64,000 bases of DNA from Streptomyces sp. M41(2017). GTDB taxonomy: Bacteria > Actinomycetota > Actinomycetes > Streptomycetales > Streptomycetaceae. The notes beneath the pieces are model-generated. The model had not been told where the DNA came from. It did no database searches and worked only from the letters and a program-made list of their open reading frames with translations. Made by a program: the position numbers and the translations under genes. Positions 1 to 9,061 of the stretch are shown one piece after another (the first letter of the stretch is position 1; every line of letters starts with the position of its first letter). Location: NCBI RefSeq assembly GCF_002078175.1, contig NZ_MWFK01000001.1, positions 1,488,001-1,552,000 on the forward strand, written 5' to 3'.

Positions 1-988
1 CGGCGGAGCCCGGCGCCGATCCGGCGGTGACCTCACCGCGGGCGGCCTTCTCCCGTACCTCGGCGACGAGTTCGGCGGGACGGTTGATCCCCGCCTTCAC
101 CCCGACGTCGACGGTCGGCTTCCCGGCGAAGCGTTCCTTCTCCCGTACGGGCACGTCGTGGGCGAGGATCACACCGTCGGCGGCCGCGATCACCGCCGGG
201 TCGAGGCGGGTGAAGCCGGCCGATCCCTGCGTCTCCACGACGAGTTCGATCCCGGCCTCACGGCCCGCGTTCTCCAGGGACTCCGCCGCCATGTAGGTGT
301 GCGCGATGCCGGTGGGGCAGGAGGTGACGGCGACGACACGGAACGGGCGGCCGTCCGGAGCGGCCGTGGCGCCGGACACCGGGCCGGATCCGTCCTCGGC
401 GCTCGCGCCCCGCACCGGGGCCGTGCCGCTCACGGCGGTGTCCTCGGCGGAGGCCACCGCGCCGGGCGCGCCCGCCTCCGTCGCCCCGGAGCCCTCCGGA
501 CGCTCGGCGTTCCCGGCGTCTGCGGGGACGTCCACGGATGCCGGGGTCCGGTCGCCGCGGACGAGCGCCGCGGCGGTCTCCGTGTCGTCCACGGCCCGCA
601 GCGCGGCGGTGAACGCGGTGTTCGTCAGCTGCCGGGCGAGGGCCGACAGGATGGTGAGGTGGGCGTCGTCCGCGCCCGCCGGGGCGGCGATCAGGAAGAT
701 CAGGTCGGCGGGGCCGTCCGGCGCACCGAAGTCGATCCCGGCGGCCTTGCGTCCGAAGGCGAGCGTCGGTTCCGTGACGTGTTCGCTGCGGCAGTGCGGG
801 ATGCCGATGCCGCCGTCCAGGCCGGTCGGCATCTGGGCCTCGCGGGCGGCCACGTCGGCGAGGAACCCGTCCAGGTCGGTGACCCGGCCCAGGGCGGCCA
901 TGCGCTCGGCGAGGGCACGGGCCGCCGCCTCCTTGGTGTCGGCGGACAGGTCGAGATCGACCAGGTCCGCGGTGATCATCTCGCTCAT
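1..988 (-). CDS. fruA: Fructose-specific PTS permease, EIIA-EIIB part (3' end outside window)
   Basis: Phosphoenolpyruvate-dependent fructose uptake: the protein takes phosphate from HPr and phosphorylates fructose to fructose-1-phosphate during import. The visible 329 residues contain an N-terminal EIIA domain with the phospho-His motif GIPHCRS (near residue 70), an Ala/Pro/Gly-rich linker (about 155-215), and an EIIB domain beginning VAVTSCPTGIAHTYMAAE, whose Cys is the second phosphorylation site. The membrane EIIC domain expected to follow lies beyond base 1. Start: ATG at 988 preceded by AAGGAG. It is last in the minus-strand order fruR-fruK-fruA; the 130 bp to fruK are G-rich with no ORF. 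Fructose-1-phosphate made here is the FruK substrate and probably the FruR effector. Confidence 0.95.
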   Translation of the reverse strand, partial: MSEMITADLVDLDLSADTKEAAARALAERMAALGRVTDLDGFLADVAAREAQMPTGLDGGIGIPHCRSEHVTEPTLAFGRKAAGIDFGAPDGPADLIFLIAAPAGADDAHLTILSALARQLTNTAFTAALRAVDDTETAAALVRGDRTPASVDVPADAGNAERPEGSGATEAGAPGAVASAEDTAVSGTAPVRGASAEDGSGPVSGATAAPDGRPFRVVAVTSCPTGIAHTYMAAESLENAGREAGIELVVETQGSAGFTRLDPAVIAAADGVILAHDVPVREKERFAGKPTVDVGVKAGINRPAELVAEVREKAARGEVTAGSAPGSA

Positions 989-1118
989 CGCGGGCTCCTT
1001 CGCACGCGTATCGCCCGGGGGGAGTCGTGGGCGGGAACGGAAGGGGGGACGGGGACTGCGGTGGGGACGGGAACAGAGGTGGGGACGGGGGAGCGGGGTT
1101 CGGTGGGGGCGGGGCCGG

Positions 1119-2072
1119 TCACGACGCCGGCTCCGTCAGGGGGCGGGACTCCGGGATCTCCGTCGTGACGGTCACGGCGTCCGGGGCGAGGTCGGCCGGG
1201 CCCGGCATCACGCTGCCGGGGAGCTGGACGGCGGCGGCGCCGTGCGCGACGGCGGAGGCGAGGGCGCGCGGCCCGCCGCCCCCGGCGATCAGGAACCCGG
1301 CGAGCGAGGAGTCACCGGCACCCACGTTGCTGCGTACGGTGTCGACGCGGGCGCTGCCGAACCAGGTGCCTGCGGCGTCGACGAGCACCTGCCCGTCGGC
1401 GCCGAGGCTCGCGAGCACGGCGCCCGCGCCCATCGCGCGCAGTTCCTCGGCCGCCTTCACCGCGTCGCCCACCGTGACGAGGGGACGGCCGACGGCCGCG
1501 GCCAGTTCCTCGGCGTTCGGCTTCACCACGTCGGGCCGCTCGCGCAGCGCCGCGAGGAGCGCCGGCCCGGAGGTGTCGAGGGCGATCCGGGCGCCCACCG
1601 CGTGGGCCCGCGCGACGAGTTCGGCGTACCAGGACGGCGCGAGTCCGCGGGGCAGGCTGCCGCAGCAGGTGATCCAGCCGGTCTCGCCGGGACGGTGAAC
1701 GCGGCGGACGGTCTCCAGCAGGAGTTCGGCCTCGGCGGCGGAGAGGTCGGGGCCGGGCGCGTTGATCTTCGTCAGGGTGCCGTCCGGCTCGGCGACCGAG
1801 ATGTTGGAGCGGGTGGCCCCGGCGACCGGGACCGGCGCGACCTCGATGCCCTGGGCCGCGAGGAGTTCGGCGACGAGCGCGCCGGGGGCGCCCCCGAGAG
1901 GCAGGACGGCGACCGTGCGCCGTCCCGCGGCGGCGACCGCCCGGGAGACGTTCACGCCCTTGCCGCCCGGGTCCACGCGTTCCCCGGTGGCCCGGACGAC
2001 CTCGCCGCGGCCCAGGGCCGGGACCTCGTACGTGCGGTCCAGCGAGGGGTTGGGGGTGACGGTGAGGATCAT
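1119..2072 (-). CDS. fruK: 1-phosphofructokinase
   Basis: PfkB-family sugar kinase converting fructose-1-phosphate plus ATP to fructose-1,6-bisphosphate in the cytoplasm, the step after PTS import. The 317-residue protein begins MILTVTPNPSLDRTYEV, typical of FruK/LacC, has the PfkB signature GGKGVNVSRA near residue 40 and the C-terminal catalytic segment VGAGDSSLAGF with the base Asp. The open frame extends 27 codons further upstream, but family alignment fixes the start at the ATG at 2072. It lies between fruR and fruA in one transcription direction. The 159-bp gap to fruR is filled with short direct repeats (separate entry). Confidence 0.94.
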   Translation of the reverse strand: MILTVTPNPSLDRTYEVPALGRGEVVRATGERVDPGGKGVNVSRAVAAAGRRTVAVLPLGGAPGALVAELLAAQGIEVAPVPVAGATRSNISVAEPDGTLTKINAPGPDLSAAEAELLLETVRRVHRPGETGWITCCGSLPRGLAPSWYAELVARAHAVGARIALDTSGPALLAALRERPDVVKPNAEELAAAVGRPLVTVGDAVKAAEELRAMGAGAVLASLGADGQVLVDAAGTWFGSARVDTVRSNVGAGDSSLAGFLIAGGGGPRALASAVAHGAAAVQLPGSVMPGPADLAPDAVTVTTEIPESRPLTEPAS

Positions 2073-2083
2073 GCGCTCTCGTT

Positions 2084-2192
2084 TCTCGGCACGTGGCCTG
2101 CGGCAGGTGGCCTGTGGTTTCCCGGCTCTCGGCACGTGGCCGCGGCAGGGCACCTGTGGCTCTCGGCTCTCGGCTCTCGGCTCTCGGCTCTC
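2084..2192. repeat. Direct repeats in the fruR-fruK spacer
   Basis: The 15-mer TCTCGGCACGTGGCC occurs at 2084-2098 and 2127-2141, followed by five exact tandem copies of the heptamer GGCTCTC at 2158-2192. The heptamer reads GAGAGCC on the coding strand of fruK. The array lies directly upstream of the fruK start, so copy number would change leader length. No protein-coding explanation. Confidence 0.85.
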
Positions 2193-2231
2193 GGCAGGGT
2201 GGCCGCGCTTCCTGGGGTCCGGCGGCGGTCG

Positions 2232-2993
2232 CTAGACGCGGAGCACTTCGGTGCCGCCGCTCTCGACGGCGGAGGCGTCCTCGGGGTCGAGCCCGCTGTC
2301 GGTGATCAGCAGGTCCACCTCGTCGAGGTCGCCGAACCGCGCGAAGTGTTCCTGGCCGCTCTTGGAGGAGTCCGCGAGCAGGACGACCCGGCGTGCGGCG
2401 TGCAGGGCCGCCCGCTTGACCGCGGCCTCCGCGAGGTCGGGCGTGGTCAGTCCGCTCGCGGGCGAGAAGCCGTTGGCGGCGACGAAGACGACGTCGGCGC
2501 GGATCTCGGCGTACGCGCGCAGCGCCCAGGCGTCCACCGCGGCACGGGTCCGGGTGCGCACGCGCCCCCCGACGAGGTGCAGTTGGACGCCGGGGTGGTC
2601 GGCGAGGCGGGCGGCGGTCGGGAGGCTGTGGGTGACGACGGTGAGCGTCGCCTCCAGCGGGAGGGACGCGGCGAGCCGGGCGACCGTGGAGCCGGCGTCC
2701 AGGATCACCGTGCCGTCGTGCGGCAGTTCGGCGATCGCGGCCTCGGCGATCCGGTCCTTCTGGCCGGCGGCGGTCGACTCGCGCTCGGCGAGGTCCGGCT
2801 CGAAGTCGAGCCGGCCCGCGGGGATCGCGCCGCCGTGCACCCGGCGCACCAGTCCGGCGCGGTCCAGCGCCTTCAGGTCCCGCCGGATGGTCTCCGCGGT
2901 GACCTGGAAGGTGTCGGCCAGCGACAGGACGTCCACCCGGCCGCCGTCACGGGCGAGCCGCAGGATCTCCTGCTGCCGCTCCGGTGCGTACAT
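2232..2993 (-). CDS. fruR: DeoR-family regulator of the fructose operon
   Basis: 253-residue DeoR-type transcription factor. The N-terminal winged helix (residues 1-58; MYAPERQQEILRLARDGGRV then TAETIRRDLKALDRAGLVRR) matches the DeoR signature. The C-terminal domain has the ribose-5-phosphate-isomerase-like sugar-phosphate sensor fold (LDAGSTVARLA, ADVVFVAANGF, LLADSSKSGQ). Placement as first gene upstream of fruK and fruA implies local control, probably relieved by fructose-1-phosphate; that is inference from family and context. Start: ATG at 2993, with conserved MYAPERQQ. Confidence 0.92.
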   Translation of the reverse strand: MYAPERQQEILRLARDGGRVDVLSLADTFQVTAETIRRDLKALDRAGLVRRVHGGAIPAGRLDFEPDLAERESTAAGQKDRIAEAAIAELPHDGTVILDAGSTVARLAASLPLEATLTVVTHSLPTAARLADHPGVQLHLVGGRVRTRTRAAVDAWALRAYAEIRADVVFVAANGFSPASGLTTPDLAEAAVKRAALHAARRVVLLADSSKSGQEHFARFGDLDEVDLLITDSGLDPEDASAVESGGTEVLRV

Positions 2994-3165
2994 GTCCGTT
3001 CGCCTCCGCCTGATGTCCGAGCCTGTGGTTTCAGACGGAGACTACGCACCCATGCCCGGGAAGTAAACAAGTTCGGGCCTGTTTCGGGCATGAACAGACA
3101 CGAGAGAGACAAGGAGGGGGAGGACGGACGGGCTCACGGGAGAAGCCGGAGTCTCCGGGCGGGCA

Positions 3166-3269
3166 GGCTCTCCCCGGGGGAGCCGGAGCGCACGGGCAGC
3201 CGGGGCTCTCGCGCGAGGAGAGCGGAAAGCCCGAAGGGGCCCGGCACATGAAGCGCCGGGCCCCTTCGG
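3166..3269 (-). terminator. Strong hairpin terminator after the DHA2 transporter
   Basis: A perfect 15-bp inverted repeat (CCGAAGGGGCCCGGC at 3231-3245, complement at 3255-3269, 9-nt loop) sits 45 bp beyond the stop of the transporter gene. A second smaller hairpin (GGCTCTCCCC/GGGGGAGCC, 3166-3184) follows. The 320 bp between fruR and the transporter otherwise hold only the fruR promoter area. Confidence 0.85.
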
Positions 3270-3313
3270 ACGGTCGACGTGGGCGTCGGCCCACTCGGTC
3301 CCGCTCGGTCGGC

Positions 3314-4867
3314 TCAGCCGACGAGTTCGGGCTGCTTCGGGTCGGTCTCCCCGGTCACGACCGCGTCCTCCACGCCCTCCACATGCTGGGCGGGCTTCTT
3401 GGGCAGCGCGAACATCACCAGGAAGATGACGACCAGGACCCCGGCGACCCAGCCCAGCGCGTGCTGGAAGGCGTTCACGAAGGCGGGACCCACCTGGGAG
3501 CGGGTCAGGTGGTCGCTGATCTCGCCGAAGAAGACGACCGAGACCAGGCCGAGGCCGAGCGCGTTGCCCATCTGCTGCACCGTGTTGATCAGACCCGATG
3601 CCGAGCCCGCGTGCTCGCGCGGGACGTCGGAGAGCACGGCGTCCGTCAGCGGGGCGACGATGAAGCCCATGCCCGCGCCCATGACGACCAGCGGAAGGGC
3701 CATCTGCCAGGAGGCGATGTCCATGCCGTACCGGTCGGACTCCCAGATGTAGAGCAGGACGCCGAACGCCATGAGCAGGGCGCCGGCCTGGAGCACCTTG
3801 CGTCCGAAGCGCGGGACCAGCAGTTGCACGGACATGCCCGCGGCGGCCGAGACGGCGATCGAGAACGGCACTCCGGTGAGTCCCGCCCGCAGCGCGCTCC
3901 AGCCGAGGCCCTCCTGCATGTACAGCGTCCAGACCAGGAAGAAGATGCCGAGTGCGATACCGAAGACGGTCTGCACGGCGATGCCCGCCGCGAAGCTCTT
4001 CACCTTGAACAGCGACAGCTCGACGAGCGGCGAACCGTCCCGCGCCGCCTTCCGCTTCTCGAAGGCCACCAGCGCCGCGAAGACGAGGGCGGAACCGGCC
4101 ATCGACAGGTAACCCCACAGCGGCCAGCCCAGCTCACGGCCGCGGGTCAGCGGGTACAGCAGCATGAGCAGAGCGAGGGTGACGAGGGCGACGCCGACCA
4201 GGTCGAGCTTGAGGGCGCGCGGGGCCTTGGACTCGCTGATGAAGCGACGGCCGAGGATCAGCGCGACGATGCCGACGGGCAGGTTGATGAGGAAGATCGG
4301 CCGCCATTCCAGGCCGAACAGGTTCCACTCGGTGAGCAGGGCGCCGAGGAGGGGGCCCGAGACGGCACCGAGGCCGACGATGGCGCCGAACAGGCCGAAG
4401 ACCTTGCCGCGTTCGTGCGCGGGGAAGGTGGCGTGCACGATCGACAGGACCTGGGGCACCATCATCGCGGCCATGGCGCCTTGGAGGATGCGCGAGGCGA
4501 CGAGCATCTCCGGGTTCACCGCGAAGCCGCACAACGCGGACGCGAAGGTGAAGCCCGCTATGCCGAGGAGGAAGAGCCGCTTGCGGCCGTGGATGTCACC
4601 GAGCCGCCCACCGGTGATGAGCCCCGCCGCGAAGGCCAGCGCGTATCCGGCGGTGATCCACTGGATCTGGCTGTACGTGGCGCCCTCGTGCCGCTGGATC
4701 GACGGGATCGCGATGTTGACGATCGTGACGTCGACCAGGTCCATGAAGGCCGCGGTCATCACGATGGCGAGGGCGAACCAGCGCCGCCGGTCGGCCGCGG
4801 TACCGGCGGCCGGACCGCCGGGAAGGTCTGAGGTCTCTGTCGCAGAGGACTCGGTGGAAGAGGTCAT
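3314..4867 (-). CDS. DHA2-family (14-helix) drug-efflux MFS transporter
   Basis: 517-residue polytopic membrane protein of the EmrB/QacA type, a proton-driven exporter of hydrophobic compounds. Motif D1/motif A region reads FMDLVDVTIVNIAIPSI in helix 1 and GGRLGDIHGRKRLFLLG between helices 2 and 3; motif C (GAIVGLGAVSGPLLGALL) marks an antiporter. About 14 hydrophobic segments fit DHA2. It is divergent from the WYL regulator at 4930 with only 62 bp between start codons, so that regulator is the likely controller. Substrate cannot be read from sequence. Confidence 0.9.
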   Translation of the reverse strand: MTSSTESSATETSDLPGGPAAGTAADRRRWFALAIVMTAAFMDLVDVTIVNIAIPSIQRHEGATYSQIQWITAGYALAFAAGLITGGRLGDIHGRKRLFLLGIAGFTFASALCGFAVNPEMLVASRILQGAMAAMMVPQVLSIVHATFPAHERGKVFGLFGAIVGLGAVSGPLLGALLTEWNLFGLEWRPIFLINLPVGIVALILGRRFISESKAPRALKLDLVGVALVTLALLMLLYPLTRGRELGWPLWGYLSMAGSALVFAALVAFEKRKAARDGSPLVELSLFKVKSFAAGIAVQTVFGIALGIFFLVWTLYMQEGLGWSALRAGLTGVPFSIAVSAAAGMSVQLLVPRFGRKVLQAGALLMAFGVLLYIWESDRYGMDIASWQMALPLVVMGAGMGFIVAPLTDAVLSDVPREHAGSASGLINTVQQMGNALGLGLVSVVFFGEISDHLTRSQVGPAFVNAFQHALGWVAGVLVVIFLVMFALPKKPAQHVEGVEDAVVTGETDPKQPELVG

Positions 4868-4929
4868 GCGGTCAAGCTAGGGCCCCATTAGGTCAGATCG
4901 TGTCCTAGTGGTGCGGCACCCTGGAGGGC
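4868..4929. promoter_or_regulatory. Divergent promoter between pump and WYL regulator
   Basis: 62 bp separating two divergent ATG codons. It holds the relatively AT-rich stretch CTAATGGGGCCCTAG (read on the minus strand) and CCTAGTGGTGCGGCACC. Both start sites must lie here or inside the genes. No clear -35/-10 pair could be assigned. Confidence 0.5.
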
Positions 4930-5904
4930 ATGACGACGGACACCCCGGCGCGACTCCTCCAGCTCCTCTCCCTCCTCCAGACACCCCGTGAATGGCCCGG
5001 CGGCGAGTTGTCCGAGCGGCTCGGGGTGTCCCGGCGCACGGTCCGCCGTGACATCGACCGGCTGCGCGAGCTGGGTTATCCGGTGCAGGCGAGCAAGGGC
5101 GCCGACGGGGGATACCGCCTGGTCGCGGGCAAGGCGATGCCACCGCTCGTCCTGGACGACGAGGAGGCGGTGGCGATCGCGGTGGGTCTGCGGGCCGGCG
5201 CCGGTCACGCGGTCGAGGGCGTGGACGAGGCGTCCGTCCGGGCGCTCGCCAAGCTGGAGCAGGTCCTGCCGTCCCGGCTGCGGCACCGCGTGTCCACGCT
5301 CCAGGCCGCGACGACACCACTGACCAGTGGTGACGGTGCCAGCATCGCGCCGGAGACGCTCACCGTGATGGCGTCGAGCGTGGCGGGCCGGGAGCGGCTG
5401 CGGTTCGCCTACCGCTCGGGGGACGGAACGCCGTCGCGGCGGCTGACCGAGCCGTACCGGCTGGTGTCCACCGGCCGCCGCTGGTACCTCGTGGCGTACG
5501 ACCTCGACCGCGAGGACTGGCGGACGTTCCGCGTCGACCGGGTCACCGAACCCGTCGCGACCGGCGCCCGGTTCACACCGCGCGAGCTGCCGACCGGGAG
5601 CGCCGCCGAGTACCTGCGCCAGTCGGTCTACGGCCGCCAGGAGACGTACGCCTTCGACGTCACCTTCGCCGCACCGGCCGACTTCGTCACGGCGCGTCTG
5701 CCCGCCTGGCTCGGCGCCCCGGAACCGATCGACGAGCACAGCTGCCGGCTCCGCGCCTCCTCCGGCGACTCCGTGGAGTGGCTGGCGGTGCGGATAGCGA
5801 TGGTCGACTGCGAGTTCACGGTGCACGAGCCCGGAGAACTGGTGCACTACGTAAGGGACTTGGGCGCCCGTCTGCGTCGCGCGGCGGGCGGCGCCGGGGA
5901 CTGA
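4930..5904 (+). CDS. YafY/PafC-type HTH-WYL transcriptional regulator
   Basis: 324-residue regulator. Residues 6-60 form an HTH_11 winged helix (LSERLGVSRRTVRRDIDRL, then GADGGYRL), followed by a WYL domain (about 135-220) with TEPYRLVSTGRRWYLVAYD and a C-terminal WCX extension. WYL proteins sense ligands, nucleotides or single-stranded DNA. Divergent placement against the DHA2 pump suggests it controls that pump, perhaps in response to the exported compound. It is convergent with the TetR gene at 5948 across 43 bp. Confidence 0.88.
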   Translation: MTTDTPARLLQLLSLLQTPREWPGGELSERLGVSRRTVRRDIDRLRELGYPVQASKGADGGYRLVAGKAMPPLVLDDEEAVAIAVGLRAGAGHAVEGVDEASVRALAKLEQVLPSRLRHRVSTLQAATTPLTSGDGASIAPETLTVMASSVAGRERLRFAYRSGDGTPSRRLTEPYRLVSTGRRWYLVAYDLDREDWRTFRVDRVTEPVATGARFTPRELPTGSAAEYLRQSVYGRQETYAFDVTFAAPADFVTARLPAWLGAPEPIDEHSCRLRASSGDSVEWLAVRIAMVDCEFTVHEPGELVHYVRDLGARLRRAAGGAGD

Positions 5905-5947
5905 CGCCCTGGCCGTCGGCCGTGGAGGCGGCTGTCCCGACCGCTCC

Positions 5948-6742
5948 TCATCCCGTGCGCATGCTCCACGGGAAGGCGTCCAGCGCTTCGAGGTTGCGCA
6001 GGGCGAGGGCGACCGGGCCGGCCGGCCCGTCGGAGGTGGCGTTGCCCGCCGCCCAGGCCTCGACGGCCACGCGGACGGCGGCGCTGGCCACGGCGGCCGT
6101 GAACCGCAGACCGGCGTCCGGGTCGGCGGCCGGCGGAATCCCGGGCGCACCGGAACCCCCGGCTTCCAGCGGGCGGAGCCCCTCTCCAGGAGCCCCGGCG
6201 CCGGTGCCCTCCCCCGCCGTCCTCGCCGCCAGTACCGACGCGAGCGTCCGCTCCGCCGTCTGGCACGCCTCGCCCCAGACCCGCAGCAGGGCCGGGTTCG
6301 CCTCGGCCAGCCTCAGCAGGGAGCGGACCCAGTCGAGGGACTCGTACCGGACGCCGACGCCGGGGGTCAGCGTGGCGACGACCGCGTGCCGGAGCGCCTC
6401 GGGAACGGGCAGGCCGGCCGGTGCGTCGCGGACCGCCTCGGCCCAGCGCTGGGCTCCGGCGGCGAAGAGCGGGCCGAGTGACTCCTCCTTGGCCGCGAAG
6501 TAGCGGTAGAAGGTGCGGGGTGCGATTCCGGCCGCGCGGGCGATGTCCTCCGCGCGGGTGGCCCGCAGTCCGTTGCGCATGAAAAGACCCGCGGCGGCCC
6601 GGGCGATCTCCATACGGGTGGCCGCCTTGCGCCGCTCGACGAGCGAGGGGCCGTCCACGGCCGCACGCCCGGCGGGGTCGGAGGCGGTGCCGGAGCCCGC
6701 TCGGCCGGTCGGGGTGCGTGCCCCACGTTCACTACCGCTCAC
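5948..6742 (-). CDS. TetR-family regulator next to hrdD
   Basis: 264-residue TetR regulator with an unusually long (about 40-residue) disordered N-terminus before the HTH (ATRMEIARAAAGLFMRNG, then AAGIAPRTFYRYFAAKEESL at about 62-81). The C-terminal ligand domain contains a Gly/Ala/Pro-rich insertion (about 180-215). The start is GTG at 6742 with no good ribosome-binding site, so a start closer to the HTH is possible. From memory the S. coelicolor gene adjacent to hrdD, SCO3201, is a TetR repressor that blocks antibiotic production when over-expressed; synteny suggests this is its counterpart, but I have not aligned them. Confidence 0.85.
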   Translation of the reverse strand: MSGSERGARTPTGRAGSGTASDPAGRAAVDGPSLVERRKAATRMEIARAAAGLFMRNGLRATRAEDIARAAGIAPRTFYRYFAAKEESLGPLFAAGAQRWAEAVRDAPAGLPVPEALRHAVVATLTPGVGVRYESLDWVRSLLRLAEANPALLRVWGEACQTAERTLASVLAARTAGEGTGAGAPGEGLRPLEAGGSGAPGIPPAADPDAGLRFTAAVASAAVRVAVEAWAAGNATSDGPAGPVALALRNLEALDAFPWSMRTG

Positions 6743-6763
6743 GAACGGCAGGCTATGCCGCTG

Positions 6764-6778
6764 TGGCAGAATCTGCCA
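6764..6778. promoter_or_regulatory. Perfect 15-bp palindrome, probable TetR autoregulatory operator
   Basis: TGGCAGA-A-TCTGCCA lies 22 bp upstream of the GTG of the TetR gene. Size and symmetry fit a TetR-family operator; autoregulation is inferred. Confidence 0.6.
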
Positions 6779-6910
6779 TCCGGGTCACCCCGGGGTTCAG
6801 GTCCGGGGTGGCCCGTCCCCTCCTGCCCGCAATCCGATCAGGCACCGGATCAGGCACCCGCCGTTCCGGGCTCGAAGCCTCGCTCGCCGGGACCGCCGCC
6901 ACGGGACATG

Positions 6911-6957
6911 GAGCCGGGCCCCGGCGCCAGGGGGGGGAAGGCGCCGGAGCCCGGCTC
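6911..6957. terminator. 18-bp stem hairpin in the tetR-hrdD spacer
   Basis: Arms 6911-6928 and 6940-6957 (GAGCCGGGCCCCGGCGCC and its complement with one mismatch), loop of 11 nt containing eight G. It lies about 300 bp past the hrdD stop and upstream of tetR, so it would end hrdD read-through. The rest of the 6779-7251 spacer holds a duplicated GATCAGGCACC (about 6836-6860) and a run of ten G (6976-6985), but no gene I can support. Confidence 0.65.
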
Positions 6958-7251
6958 TGGAAGAGTCCCGGCGCGGGGGGGGGGTGTGCGTCGGGACTCG
7001 GTTCTCGGGGGCGTGTCACGTCCGCCCGGACGGAGCCCTGAACCCTGGACCCAGAAGTCTTGTTCCCTGAGCCCAGCAGCTTGAAGCGGTCTTACATGGC
7101 CATGTCTGGTCGACTTGTGGCCAACGTGGCACGCGTGCCCCTGCGCGGACCGGGCGAGCGGGGTCTCGTACCCCGTGCGCGAGTGAACCCGTACGGCGCA
7201 CTCACGTCGCTCGCCCGCTCGTCACGGACACGTCCCGCACCCTCGCACGGG

Positions 7252-8250
<999 letters not shown>

Positions 8251-8332
8251 GCGTGCTCCCTTGCGATGGTGGGCTTGCGGGTGGTCCTGGACTTCCGTTC
8301 ACCATTCCGGGTGCCCGGCATCCGAAGGAAAC

Positions 8333-8358
8333 AACGACTGGAATCAGGACAGAATTCC
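8333..8358 (-). promoter_or_regulatory. Candidate sigma-E promoter of hrdD
   Basis: Reading the minus strand, GGAAT (8358-8354) and CGTT (8336-8333) are separated by 17 bp, matching the ECF sigma-E consensus (GGAAC, 16-17 bp, CGTT-like). hrdD transcription by sigma-E is established in S. coelicolor; applying it here is inference. Confidence 0.5.
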
Positions 8359-8418
8359 CAAGGCGCCCCTTGATTTTTCTGATCATGCAGTACCCTGTCG
8401 CACCACACGGGAGGGCTG

Positions 8419-8943
8419 ATGCCGTCGGAACCTACAGAGGTGCAGGTCAGGCCGGGAGTCGCCGCCGACCTCGACGCCCTCACCGGCCTCTACAACCACT
8501 ACGTGCGCGAGACGCCCGTCACGTTCGACACGGTCGCCTTCACGCCGGAGGAGCGCCGGCCGTGGTTGCTCTCCCACCCTGAAGACGGACGGCACCGCCT
8601 GATGGTTGCCACGGACACCGGTTCACCGGCGATCCTGGGGTACGCCACGTCCAGCGCCTTCCGGGTGAAGCCGGCGTACGAGACCTCGGTCGAGGTCACC
8701 GTGTACGTCGCGCCCGACGCCGGGGGGCGCGGTGTCGGCACGCTCCTGTACGCGTCCCTGTTCGCCGCGCTCGCGAGCGAGGACGTGCACCGGGCCTACG
8801 CCGGGATCGTGCCGCCCAACGAGGCGTCCGTGCGGCTGCACGAACGCTTCGGGTTCCATCACGTGGGCACCTATCGCGAGGTCGGCCGCAAGTTCGGCCG
8901 CTACTGGGACGTCGCCTGGTACGAGAAGGACCTCACGCCGTAA
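8419..8943 (+). CDS. GNAT N-acetyltransferase, phosphinothricin-acetyltransferase-like
   Basis: 174-residue GCN5-type acetyltransferase transferring acetyl from acetyl-CoA to an amine. N-terminal VRPGVAADLDALTGLYNHYV and ETPVTFDTVAFTPEE resemble the Bar/Pat family. Motif A, the acetyl-CoA pyrophosphate loop, is VYVAPDAGGRGVGTLLY; motif B is NEASVRLHERFGFHHVGTYR, and the C-terminus GRYWDVAWYEKDL is also Pat-like. Such enzymes acetylate phosphinothricin, methionine sulfoximine or related amino acids. Start: ATG at 8419, GGGAGG upstream. Divergent from hrdD, convergent with the dioxygenase gene. Confidence 0.88.
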   Translation: MPSEPTEVQVRPGVAADLDALTGLYNHYVRETPVTFDTVAFTPEERRPWLLSHPEDGRHRLMVATDTGSPAILGYATSSAFRVKPAYETSVEVTVYVAPDAGGRGVGTLLYASLFAALASEDVHRAYAGIVPPNEASVRLHERFGFHHVGTYREVGRKFGRYWDVAWYEKDLTP

Positions 8944-9015
8944 CACCCGGCCGGGCCCGACACCTGGCCCGGCCCGGCACCTGGCCCAGGCGACACCGGG
9001 CCGGGACCGAGCACG

Positions 9016-9041
9016 GCCCCGGCCGTCCCGACGGCCGGGGC
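9016..9041. terminator. Hairpin between convergent genes
   Basis: GCCCCGGCCGT (9016-9026) and its exact complement (9031-9041) with a 4-nt loop, between the stops of the acetyltransferase and the dioxygenase. It can serve both directions. The same 118-bp gap contains a near-duplicate GGCCCGACACCTGGCCC/GGCCCGGCACCTGGCCC. Confidence 0.7.
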
Positions 9042-9061
9042 ACTCCCTCCATCGCGCACGC

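Noticed and set aside
297..3251. 984-codon plus-strand open frame over the fru operon
   Set aside because: Antisense shadow of fruA/fruK/fruR caused by high GC; composition is Arg/Ala/Gly-rich with no domain.
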